DNA of 64,000 nucleotides from Prinia subflava. Its lineage: Eukaryota > Chordata > Aves > Passeriformes > Cisticolidae. Positions 39,552 to 47,424 of this stretch are shown here, in pieces (within the stretch, counting starts at the first letter, position 1; every line of letters begins with the position of its first letter). A program made the translations under genes and the position numbers. A model generated the notes under the pieces. The model made no database searches. It was given only the letters and a program-made list of their open reading frames with translations, and was not told the origin of the DNA. The stretch covers positions 65,917,322-65,981,321 of the forward strand of contig NC_086250.1 of assembly GCF_021018805.1 (NCBI RefSeq), written 5' to 3'.

Positions 39552-39639
39552 GGGGACGGCGGGCGGGGCTGGCCTGGGATGCGCTCTGGGCTCTGTGACA
39601 GCGCGGGGGCCGTGTCACAATGGGGGCAGCTGTAAAAGG
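39552..39639 (+). promoter_or_regulatory. Core promoter of copy A gene: G4 motif, inverted repeat, TATA-like box
   Basis: The segment holds three stacked signals. Four G-runs at 39,552-39,578 are spaced by loops of 5, 1 and 7 bases and meet the usual G-quadruplex pattern. A 7-bp inverted repeat, TGTGACA (39,594-39,600) and TGTCACA (39,613-39,619), has a GC-rich 12-base spacer. A TATA-like TAAAAGG sits at 39,633-39,639. Transcription would begin about 25-30 bases further on, near 39,661-39,667, inside the short first exon. The region is CpG-rich compared with the surrounding desert. The start site is inferred, not shown. Confidence 0.6.
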
Positions 39640-39660
39640 CCCCAGCGGGTGCCGCTGCCC

Positions 39661-39954
39661 CAGGAGAGCTTGGGCAAGCGGTGAGTGCACACGCAGTGAG
39701 GGCACGGGGCTGGAGGAGGGCTGGGGCAGAGGGGGCAGCAGCCGGGCCGTGTGTTCTGCCCCTGCAGGCAGGGACAGCCCCTGGCGGGAGCGCCTTGCTC
39801 AGGCCCCGGGGCTGGCGGGGGCAGCGGTGCAGGCCTTGCCGCCTGCCAGCTGCCGGGGGCCCTGTCCTTGCTGCGGCCACATCCCTGCGGCTCCTGCCCC
39901 AGTGTCTGTCTCCATTCCAGCCCCACTGAAACCCTTCTGTGTGTGCCCCTGCAG
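39661..39954 (+). other. Predicted non-coding exon 1 and single intron, copy A
   Basis: A short first exon ends at 39,680 (AAGCG) in front of a consensus donor GTGAGT. The intron ends at a pyrimidine-rich CCCCTGCAG acceptor at 39,953-39,954, three bases before the start codon. Exon 1 holds no ATG, so it is purely 5'UTR. The intron is about 274 bases, with possible alternative acceptors CCCTGCAG at 39,769 and TTCCAG at 39,920. The boundaries are predicted from motifs only; the exon's left end is approximate. Confidence 0.6.
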
Positions 39955-39957
39955 ACC

Positions 39958-42114
39958 ATGGCGTTCTTGACCTTACTCTTCGTGCTGGTGCACAGCCTGA
40001 TCCAGTACCCGCAGCCTGCTGGCGATGGGCTGGATGAGGCCACGCACCGGCGCATGCAGGAGCGTCAGGAGCTGCTGCAGCGCGAGATGGCTCGGCTGCT
40101 GCAGGAGCTGGAGCAGGGGCCCCCGGAGCAGCAGGAGCTGGGCTGGGGAGCCGCGCTCTTTGGGGCTCTGCAGCAGTGGCCATTCTGCGCTCTTGCTGGA
40201 GTCCTGCTCCTCTTGGGCCTGTGGTTTAGCTGCAGGAGAAGGAGCTGGCAAGCCAGCAGCAGCAGCAATGACCGGAGCTCCTGCACAACCTTAGAAGGCG
40301 AGGAAGGCGAAGAACAGGAAGAAGGGAGTGTTGATTCCGTGGAAGAGAGAGAAAACCTTGATGCGACTGTAGATGTGGACGACAGTGGCAGTGGAGATGA
40401 CAGCGAAGGCAGTCCTGTGGGAGCAAATGAAGGACACGGCAAAGATTTCATAGAAGGCATGGATGTGCAGATGGAGCAAGACAAGGACACTGCAAAGAAA
40501 GAAGAGGGAGATGGAAATGAAGAAAAAAAGAGTGGTGCAAATATGAAGGCAGGCAACAATGATGATGTAAATGAAGGTGAAGACAATGTAGATGGAAAGG
40601 AAGAATACAAGGACATAAAGGTGCAGGAAAGCAGTGATGCCAGGGAACAGAGAGGCAGTTATTGGAATGGGCAGGAAGATAGCAGGGATTTTGGGAAGAA
40701 AGCAGACCATAGTGGGTTTGCTGCAACTGAGGAGAAAGAGAAGGAAATGATACAAGATGGCAAGGATAGAAACAAGGGTGAAGATAGACGTGGTATAAAT
40801 GCGGAGGAAAACAAGAATGAGGATAGAAAAGAAGACGAACAAGGTAACGTGGCTGCCAGTGAAAAAGAAGCCAGTGATGGTGGTAAGGAAGAACGGGGCA
40901 GTAGTGGAATTAAAGACACAGCAGACACACGAGATGTTGGGAATAGGGAAGGCATCCTTTCAGTGGATCATGTACAGTGGCCTGTGGAGGAGCTGGAGAG
41001 AGGTTGCTCAGTGGCAGCTGAGTTAATGGAGAGCTTGAGGCATGTCTTTGCGGACAGCTTGAGCAATGGTTTGTACCTGGTGCCTGGGGAAGCCATTGGG
41101 GTGGGCAGTGCCTTTGAGGGTTGGAGTCCCCGTGAGTGGGATGGGGTGTACCGTGTGCTGGTGCCCCTGAGTCCCCCTCCAGGGCACACATTCCTGCTAG
41201 AGGAGAACAGTGCAGGGCAGATGGCAGCAAGGACCTTCAGCGTCCGTGTGGAGCTGGTGTGCACGTGCCAGAGGGAGCAGCAGGGCGAGGAGCTGTTGTG
41301 CTTCCTGCACCACTCGCAGAAGAAGCTGCAGCGCAAGCCTAAGCACAGCCTCCTAAGGACGCTGTGCACCGGCTCCTACCTGGATGCGGAGAAAACCTCG
41401 CGCTGGTTTTATGAGTTGGTGAAGTCCTCGTGGCTGCATGTGCCTCAGTCAGACTCCTGGCACTTGGAGGTTGAGCCCTGCAGCCGGTCCTGCAAATTGC
41501 AGCTGAGCCAAGGCCAGAGGAGCCTGACGGTGGAGGTGCTCTTTGGGGTGCGCCAAGGGGACTCGGACATCTTTGTGGTCAGCCAGACCACAGAGGCCCA
41601 GAAAGGCAGCCCCAGGACCTTTGGGAGAAGCCGGTCCACCGGGGCCAACTTCATCCCAAGCACAGCGTGGCCTGAGACATACTCTGTGGCAGAGGTGAAG
41701 TTCTTCTGGCACATTGCCAGGCAGGTGCCATGTGAGAGGTTGCACCTGAAATGCCTGCAGGTCTTCACCTGCCTCCTCAGGGGCACAGGTTTTTCCAGCT
41801 CTGTCTGGAAGACCGTGGTCATGCACGTGCTGACCACCGTCCCGCTGTCCTGGTGGCGCAGGAGTGAATTTGCAGAGCGGCTCTGGGGCATCATGGCATA
41901 CCTGGGCCGCTGCCTGCAGCTGAAACGCCTGGAGCCCTTTGTGCTGGACAGCAAGAGGCTTCCTGCCGAGATCAGCGTGCCGCCAGCAATGGCAGGGCTG
42001 GAGCTGCTCAACCTCTTTGAGCACCTGGCCCGAGATCCGGCCGCCCACAGACAGGCCATGCACGCCTACGGTCAGCTGCGCTATCGCCTCTGGGTCCTGC
42101 TCTGCAGCCACTGA
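39958..42114 (+). CDS. ITPRIPL1-like: ITPRIP-like / Mab-21 family membrane protein, copy A (718 aa)
   Basis: This is inositol 1,4,5-trisphosphate receptor-interacting protein-like 1 by overall resemblance to bird members of the family. The coding sequence is one exon. The ATG was chosen because it follows a splice acceptor, sits in good Kozak context (ACCATGG), and begins a hydrophobic leader (residues 1-16). Residues 25-53 look coiled-coil, residues about 74-91 form one membrane span followed by CRRR, and residues about 112-330 are an acidic, low-complexity linker. The Mab-21 domain spans about 340-718, with GS at 383-384, E393 and D395 in EWDGVYRVLVPL, and E526 in a VEV strand. C435, C437, C448, H451 and H452 could bind a metal. 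Human ITPRIPL1 is a single-pass membrane protein of about 555 residues, reported to bind CD3-epsilon on T cells; this copy's longer linker explains much of its extra length. Catalytic activity is not implied by the fold. W584 differs from arginine in copy B and may be derived here. Confidence 0.88.
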   Translation: MAFLTLLFVLVHSLIQYPQPAGDGLDEATHRRMQERQELLQREMARLLQELEQGPPEQQELGWGAALFGALQQWPFCALAGVLLLLGLWFSCRRRSWQASSSSNDRSSCTTLEGEEGEEQEEGSVDSVEERENLDATVDVDDSGSGDDSEGSPVGANEGHGKDFIEGMDVQMEQDKDTAKKEEGDGNEEKKSGANMKAGNNDDVNEGEDNVDGKEEYKDIKVQESSDAREQRGSYWNGQEDSRDFGKKADHSGFAATEEKEKEMIQDGKDRNKGEDRRGINAEENKNEDRKEDEQGNVAASEKEASDGGKEERGSSGIKDTADTRDVGNREGILSVDHVQWPVEELERGCSVAAELMESLRHVFADSLSNGLYLVPGEAIGVGSAFEGWSPREWDGVYRVLVPLSPPPGHTFLLEENSAGQMAARTFSVRVELVCTCQREQQGEELLCFLHHSQKKLQRKPKHSLLRTLCTGSYLDAEKTSRWFYELVKSSWLHVPQSDSWHLEVEPCSRSCKLQLSQGQRSLTVEVLFGVRQGDSDIFVVSQTTEAQKGSPRTFGRSRSTGANFIPSTAWPETYSVAEVKFFWHIARQVPCERLHLKCLQVFTCLLRGTGFSSSVWKTVVMHVLTTVPLSWWRRSEFAERLWGIMAYLGRCLQLKRLEPFVLDSKRLPAEISVPPAMAGLELLNLFEHLARDPAAHRQAMHAYGQLRYRLWVLLCSH

Positions 42115-42390
42115 GAGCAGTTCCCTGCTGCACAGAGCTCTGCTGGGCGGGCTCACAGCCTGTGGCAGCCACGTGAACGCTGCATAATTACTGCTTTGGT
42201 CCCTGGCTATGCTGAAGCTGCTTTCCTGCTCCTGCGGAAGGAAGATGCTGCAGCACAAGGACTCCTTGTGCAGACACTTGTCAGAGTTGCCTTGCCCTTC
42301 ACCTTCCAGTTACAACAGTGATGTGTCCTAAGCCTGTGAGGCAGAAACTGGCTCCACTTGCACATCTTCAGAGAAGACAGTGAAGCTGAT

Positions 42391-42682
42391 GGAGGTTGCT
42401 TGGACTGCCTGGAAGACAGAAACGTCGCCTGTTCAGTATTTAGTGTAGTTAGTATAGTTATGAAGTGGTCTGTAGTGTTAATGGTTTGTAACGAGATGTT
42501 GCTTAGATTAGTTTCAAGAGAGAAACCTAGGGTGTTAGGGACCTAATGTAGATATTGTAGATATTGGGAGAGCTGTAGTTTCGATGGTTTTGTAAGCAGA
42601 GGTTGCTTGGATCACCTCAAAGACAGACACGTAAGCTGTTAGGGAGTTATTCAGTGAGCTTTACCTTTAATGGTTTTGTAAG
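42391..42682 (+). repeat. Degenerate ~100-bp tandem repeats in the 3'UTR, copy A
   Basis: Three units begin near 42,391, 42,492 and 42,596. Each runs from a GAGGTTGCTTGGAT-like start through an AGAAACCTAG..CTGTTAGGG-like middle to an AATGGTTTTGTAA-like end. Units are about 86-105 bases and only moderately similar. A 9-base duplication GTAGATATT (42,548-42,565) is found only in this copy. Confidence 0.8.
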
Positions 42683-42899
42683 GATGTAGGTCCTAGTATA
42701 CACACTTTACTCGAGGAGAATAGGTAGTCCAAGTTTTCATAAGACTTGTTGATTAGCATTCCTTCCTGAGGCCCTTTAGTGCTTTCAGTGTATAACTGTT
42801 GTGCAAAGTTACCTTTAGTTTAGGGAACTGAACTGCCATCCTGTAGTTGCTTTTATTACTGCTTTTCACTAATATTTGGATATCTATGTTTGAAAAATT

Positions 42900-42905
42900 A
42901 ATAAA
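42900..42905 (+). terminator. Polyadenylation signal, copy A
   Basis: AATAAA lies 785 bases after the stop codon and is followed, 25-50 bases on, by GT/T-rich sequence (TTGTGTCCTTTTTGTTT). Cleavage is expected near 42,920. It is conserved at 47,419 in copy B. Confidence 0.75.
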
Positions 42906-43678
42906 ATGAGAGATGTTTCTCAAATTGCCTGAATTGTGTCCTTTTTGTTTAACCCACCATTTCTTAAAGAATGTCCATCCAGTGCAGCTTCCTGAAAAGA
43001 TGACAAAGTGACTCAAACGGGGATTGTGTCCAGCAGTCACTTCTGTGTCGCTTTAAAGCAGGGCTATTAATTTTGCCCCTTGAATTCAACCAGAAGTTAT
43101 GATGGTCAACACAGCTGAAATATTAAAACAAATTATCAAATTGTGGTTATAAAAGTTCCACATCCTCTTTATGTGTTTATGTGCGCACATCTTTATGTGT
43201 TGTTGAGGGTGAGCACATTAGCGTGCAATGAGGTAAACTTCAGAAGTTCTGTGTTTCAGGGACTTTTCAATTTTAAGACTTCCTGATTATAGTGGCTTGC
43301 CTGTTCTTCAGGCAGGCTGTTGATCACCCATCTCTACTGTAAGAAGTAGTTTGTGTGGGCCGGAGGATTTTAACGCTGCTGTGCAAACCATAAGTTGGTC
43401 GTGTGTGATCTGCTGTCAGTCACTAAAGAGATCTTTGGGAGTGTTCCTAATTCAGGAGAGAAACCCTGACATCTTTGTTTTCACAAAAGACCTGTGAGGC
43501 AGGACAGTGTTGGTGTAATAGAAATGTAGGCCTTAAGAGTGGATGATGGTACGACTTCCTGTGCATCATTCAAGCAGTGTGGATTTCTTTATTTCTCACT
43601 CAGTCAGTAAATATTAGCTGGTATCACATGCTGCCCCCAAAGTAATTGTTCCGAACGGGTGTGCTTGAGATGACCGAA

Positions 43679-43688
43679 GAAAAAGAAA
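43679..43688 (+). promoter_or_regulatory. IRF/ISRE-like motif, copy B
   Basis: The GAAAAAGAAA match is identical to that of copy A, at the same distance from the promoter. Conservation between copies is expected from the duplication and is not independent evidence of function. Confidence 0.33.
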
Positions 43689-43896
43689 GAGTTGATCCCA
43701 GGTGCTGTGTCAGGGACGAGACCTAACAAGTATTTCATAGAATACACTGTGGCCTGGAAAGGAGTGGGAAAGGGGAGATGCAGCACCACAGTAAATATGA
43801 ATAAATATCATTAGGTATCAATATCAATATTAATAGGAAGAATGTTCCACCCTGAATAATAAATAAAATCCTACACCTGTATACTGGGAACATCCA

Positions 43897-43903
43897 TGAG
43901 TCA
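43897..43903. promoter_or_regulatory. AP-1 consensus site, copy B
   Basis: TGAGTCA occupies the same position relative to the gene as in copy A. Confidence 0.38.
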
Positions 43904-44065
43904 TGTCAGCCAAATTTACATTTGACAAGGGTTGTGTGGGAAGGCACTTGTGCCTCCTTTGTCAAGGGAAGCTCTGGGGTTCCCAGGTTCCCGAGGGAGG
44001 GGTCTGCACTTGGTGTCTGTTGGGCTTTGGGTGCCAGGGCCATGCTGAGCTCCCCGAGCTGTGCT

Positions 44066-44153
44066 GGGGACGGCGGGCGGGGCTGGCCTGGGATGCGCTC
44101 TGGGCTCTGTGACAGCGCGGGGGCCGTGTCACAATGGGGGCAGCTGTAAAAGG
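44066..44153 (+). promoter_or_regulatory. Core promoter of copy B gene: G4 motif, inverted repeat, TATA-like box
   Basis: The arrangement is identical to copy A: G-runs at 44,066-44,092, the inverted repeat TGTGACA / TGTCACA at 44,108-44,114 and 44,127-44,133, and TAAAAGG at 44,147-44,153. The complete preservation of these elements suggests that both genes can be transcribed, although it also fits recent conversion. Confidence 0.6.
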
Positions 44154-44174
44154 CCCCAGTGGGTGCCGCTGCCC

Positions 44175-44469
44175 CAGGAGAGCTTGGGCAAGCGGTGAGT
44201 GCACACGCAGTGAGGGCACGGGGCTGGAGGAGGGCTGGGGCAGAGGGGGCAGCAGCCGGGCCGTGTGTTCTGCCCCTGCAGGCAGGGACAGCCCCTGGCG
44301 GGAGCGCCTTGCTCAGGTCCCGGGGCTTGCGGGGGCAGCGGTGCAGGCCTTGCCGCCTGCCAGCTGCCGGGGGCCCTGTCCTTGCTGCGGCCACATCCCT
44401 GCGGCTCCTGGCCCCAGTGTGTGTCTCCATTCCAGCCCCACTGAACCCCTTCTGTGTGTCCCCCTGCAG
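44175..44469 (+). other. Predicted non-coding exon 1 and single intron, copy B
   Basis: Exon 1 ends at 44,194 before GTGAGT, and the intron ends with CCCCTGCAG at 44,468-44,469. The intron is 275 bases, one longer than in copy A, because of an added G near 44,410. As in copy A, exon 1 has no ATG. The exon's left end is inferred from the TATA-like box. Confidence 0.6.
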
Positions 44470-44472
44470 ACC

Positions 44473-46629
44473 ATGGCGTTCTTGACCTTGCTCTTGGTGC
44501 TGGTGCACAGCCTGATCCAGTACCCGCAGCCTGCTGGCGATGGGCTGGATGAGGCCACGCACCGGCGCATGCAGGAGCGTCAGGAGCTGCTGCAGCGCGA
44601 GATGGCTCGGCTGCTGCAGGAGCTGGAGCAGGGGCCCCCGGAGCAGCAGGAGCTGGGCTGGGGAGCCGCGCTCTTTGGGGCTCTGCAGCAGTGGCCATTC
44701 TGCGCTCTTGCTGGAGTCCTGCTCCTCTTGGGCCTGTGGTTTAGCTGCAGGAGAAGGAGCTGGCAAGCCAGCAGCAGCAGCAATGACCGGAGCTCCTGCA
44801 CAACCTTAGAAGGCGAGGAAGGCGAAGAACAGGAAGAAGGGAGTGTTGATTCTGTGGAAGAGAGAGAAAACCTTGATGCGACTGTAGATGTGGACGACAG
44901 TGGCAGTGGAGATGACAGTGAAGGCAGTCCTGTGGGAGCAAATGAAGGACACGGCGAAGATTTCATAGAAGGCATGGATGTGCAGATGGAGCAAGACAAG
45001 GACACTGCAAAGAAAGAAGAGGGAGATGGAAATGAAGAAAAAAAGAGTGGTGCAAATATGAAGGCAGGCAACAATGATGATGTAAATGAAGGTGAAGACA
45101 ATGTAGATGGAAAGGAAGAATACAAGGACATAAAGGCGCAGGAAAGCAGTGATGCCAGGGAACAGAGGGGCAGTTATTGGAATGGGCAGGAAGATAGCAG
45201 GGATTTTGGGAAGAAAGCAGACCATAGTGGGTTTGCTGCAACTGAGGAGGAAGAGAAGGAAATGATACAAGATGGCAAGGATAGAAACAAGGATGAAGAT
45301 AGGCATGGTGTAAGTGTGGAGGGAAACAAGCATGAGGATAGAAAAGAAGACGAACAAGGTAATGTGGCTGCCAGTGAAAAAGAAGCCAGTGATGGTGGCA
45401 AGGCAAAAATGGGAAGTGGTGGAGTTGAAGACAGAGAAGACACCCGAGATGTTGGGAATAGGGAAGGCATCCTTTCAGTGGATCGTGTACAGTGGCCTGT
45501 GGAGGAGCTGGAGAGAGGTTGCTCAGTGGCAGCTGAGTTAATGGAGAGCTTGAGGAATGTCTTTGTGGACAGCTTGAGCAATGGTTTGTACCCGGTGCCT
45601 GGGGAAGCCATTGGGGTGGGCAGTGCCTTTGAGGGTTGGAGTCCCCGTGAGTGGGATGGGGTGTACCGTGTGCTGGTGCCCTTGAGTCCCCCTCCAGGGC
45701 ACGCCTTCCTGCTAGAGGAGAACAGTGCAGGGCAGATGGCAGCAAGGACCTTCAGCATCCGTGTGGAACTGGTGTGCACGTGCCAGAGGGAGCAGCAGGG
45801 CGAGGAGCTGTTGTGCTTCCTGCACCACTCGCAGAAGAAGCTGCAGCGCAAGCCTAAGCGCAGTCTCCTAAGGACGCTGTGCACCGGCTCCTACCTGGAC
45901 GCGGAGAAAACCTCGCGCTGGTTTTATGAGTTGGTGAAGTCCTCGTGGCTGCATGTGCCTCAGTCAGACTCCTGGCACTTGGAGGTTGAGCCCTGCAGCC
46001 GGTCCTGCAAATTGCAGCTGAGCCAAGGCCAGAGGAGCCTGACGGTGGAGGTGCCCTTTGGGGTGCGCCAAGGGGACTCGGACATCTTTGTGGTCAGCCA
46101 GACCACAGAGGCCCAGAAAGGCAGCCCCAGGATCTTTGGGAGAAGCCGGTCCACCGGGGCCAACTTCATCCCAAGCACAGCGTGGCCTGAGACATACGCT
46201 GTGGCAGAGGTGAAGTTCTTCCGGCACATTGCCAGGCAGGTGCCATGTGAGATGTTGCACCTGAAATGCCTGCAGGTCTTCACCTGCCTCCTCAGGGGCA
46301 CGGGTTTTTCCAGCTCTGTCTGGAAGACCATGGTCATGCATGTGCTGACCACCGTCCCGCTGTCCTGGTGGCGCAGGAGTGAATTTGCAGAGCGGCTCTG
46401 GGGCATCATGGCATACCTGGGCCGCTGCCTGCAGCTGAAACGCCTGGAGCCCTTTGTGCTGGGCAGCAAGAGGCTTCCTGCCGAGATCAGCATGCCGCCG
46501 GCAATGGCAGGGCTGGAGCCGCTCAACCTCTTTGAGCACCTGGCACGAGATCCGGCCGCCCACAGACAGGCCATGCACGCCTACGGTCAGCTGCGCTATC
46601 GCCTCTGGGTCCTGCTCTGCAGCCACTGA
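44473..46629 (+). CDS. ITPRIPL1-like: ITPRIP-like / Mab-21 family membrane protein, copy B (718 aa)
   Basis: This is the paralogue of the gene at 39,958, with the same length, intron-exon structure and domain order: leader 1-16, coiled coil 25-53, membrane span about 74-91, acidic linker about 112-330, Mab-21 domain about 340-718. By eye I count 35 amino-acid differences from copy A and about 17 silent changes. Fifteen replacements lie in residues 274-322. The GS (383-384), E393, D395, E526 and the C435/C437/C448/H451/H452 group are all intact. L528 of copy A is proline here, two residues after E526 in a predicted beta strand, which could weaken that strand. There is no frameshift or premature stop, so it looks functional. 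An upstream open frame continues in frame from 44,134, but it runs through the promoter and intron and is not chosen as the start. Confidence 0.88.
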   Translation: MAFLTLLLVLVHSLIQYPQPAGDGLDEATHRRMQERQELLQREMARLLQELEQGPPEQQELGWGAALFGALQQWPFCALAGVLLLLGLWFSCRRRSWQASSSSNDRSSCTTLEGEEGEEQEEGSVDSVEERENLDATVDVDDSGSGDDSEGSPVGANEGHGEDFIEGMDVQMEQDKDTAKKEEGDGNEEKKSGANMKAGNNDDVNEGEDNVDGKEEYKDIKAQESSDAREQRGSYWNGQEDSRDFGKKADHSGFAATEEEEKEMIQDGKDRNKDEDRHGVSVEGNKHEDRKEDEQGNVAASEKEASDGGKAKMGSGGVEDREDTRDVGNREGILSVDRVQWPVEELERGCSVAAELMESLRNVFVDSLSNGLYPVPGEAIGVGSAFEGWSPREWDGVYRVLVPLSPPPGHAFLLEENSAGQMAARTFSIRVELVCTCQREQQGEELLCFLHHSQKKLQRKPKRSLLRTLCTGSYLDAEKTSRWFYELVKSSWLHVPQSDSWHLEVEPCSRSCKLQLSQGQRSLTVEVPFGVRQGDSDIFVVSQTTEAQKGSPRIFGRSRSTGANFIPSTAWPETYAVAEVKFFRHIARQVPCEMLHLKCLQVFTCLLRGTGFSSSVWKTMVMHVLTTVPLSWWRRSEFAERLWGIMAYLGRCLQLKRLEPFVLGSKRLPAEISMPPAMAGLEPLNLFEHLARDPAAHRQAMHAYGQLRYRLWVLLCSH

Positions 46630-46905
46630 GAGCAGTTCCCTGCTGCACAGAGCTCTGCTGGGCGGGCTCACAGCCTGTGGCAGCCACGTGAACGCTGCAT
46701 AATTACTGCTTTGGTCCCTGGCTATGCTGAAGCTGCTTTCCTGCTCCTGCGGAAGGAAGGTGCTGCAGCACAAGGACTCCTTGTGCAGACACTTGTCAGA
46801 GTTGCCTTGCCCTTCACCTTCCAGTTACAACAGTGATGTGTCCTAAGCCTGTGAGGCAGAAACTGGCTCCACTTGCACATCTTCAGAGAAGACAGTGAAG
46901 CTGAT

Positions 46906-47210
46906 GGAGGTTGCTTGGACTGCCTGGAAGACAGAAACCTGGCCTGTTCAGTATTTAGGGTAGTTAGTGTAGTTATGCGGTGATCTGTAATGTTAATGGT
47001 TTGTAATGAGATGTAGCTTAGTTCACATTGATAATGGAAACCTAGCCTGTTGGAACCTAGCGTAGTTATTCAGTGAACTGTAGCTTTAATGGTTTTGTAA
47101 GGAGAGGTTGCTTGGATCACCTCAAAGAAAGAAACCCAGGCTGTTAGGGGTTTAATGTGAGTTGGTGAAGCATTGAGCTGCATTGAGCTGTTGCTTTAAA
47201 GGTTTTGTAA
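46906..47210 (+). repeat. Degenerate ~100-bp tandem repeats in the 3'UTR, copy B
   Basis: Three units correspond to those in copy A, but similarity between copies is visibly lower here than on either side. A 10-base direct duplication CATTGAGCTG (47,171-47,190) is present only in this copy. Confidence 0.8.
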
Positions 47211-47418
47211 GGCTGGAGATCCTAGTAGATGCACTTTAGGAGAATAGGTATTCCAAGTTTTCATAAGACTATTAGCATTGCTTCCTGAGGCCCTTTAGTG
47301 CTTTCAGTGTATAACTGTTGTGCAAAGTTACCTTTAGTTTAGGGAACCGAACTACCCTCCTGTATTTGCTTTTATTACTGCTTTTCACTAATATTTGGAT
47401 ATCTATGTTTGAAGAATT

Positions 47419-47424
47419 AATAAA
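47419..47424 (+). terminator. Polyadenylation signal, copy B
   Basis: AATAAA lies 790 bases after the stop codon, with the same GT-rich downstream element as in copy A. Cleavage is expected near 47,440. Confidence 0.75.

Larger units (their letters stand above)
38671..43184 (+). repeat. Tandem duplication unit, copy A (~4.5 kb)
   Basis: This is the first of two head-to-tail units. It includes about 0.95 kb upstream of the promoter, the whole ITPRIPL1-like gene, and the 3' flank. Features recur in copy B at an offset of 4,514-4,519 bases. Similarity is lower at both edges (roughly the first 115 and last 100 bases), very high from about 38,789 through the coding region, reduced in the 3'UTR repeats, and high again around the polyadenylation signal. 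Confidence 0.95.

Noticed and set aside
39751..39957. N-terminal extension of the copy A frame to an upstream ATG (787 codons), and likewise copy B from 44,134 (831 codons)
   Set aside because: The extension runs through a predicted intron bounded by GTGAGT and CCCCTGCAG, is not preserved in frame between copies, and the downstream ATG has a strong context and begins a proper leader.
39392..40183. Long minus-strand open frames over the gene pair (also 43,906-44,766, 44,963-45,745 and 45,964-46,773)
   Set aside because: They are Pro/Ala/Ser/His-rich antisense shadows of the GC-rich coding exon and promoter, occur at equivalent places in both copies, and resemble no family.
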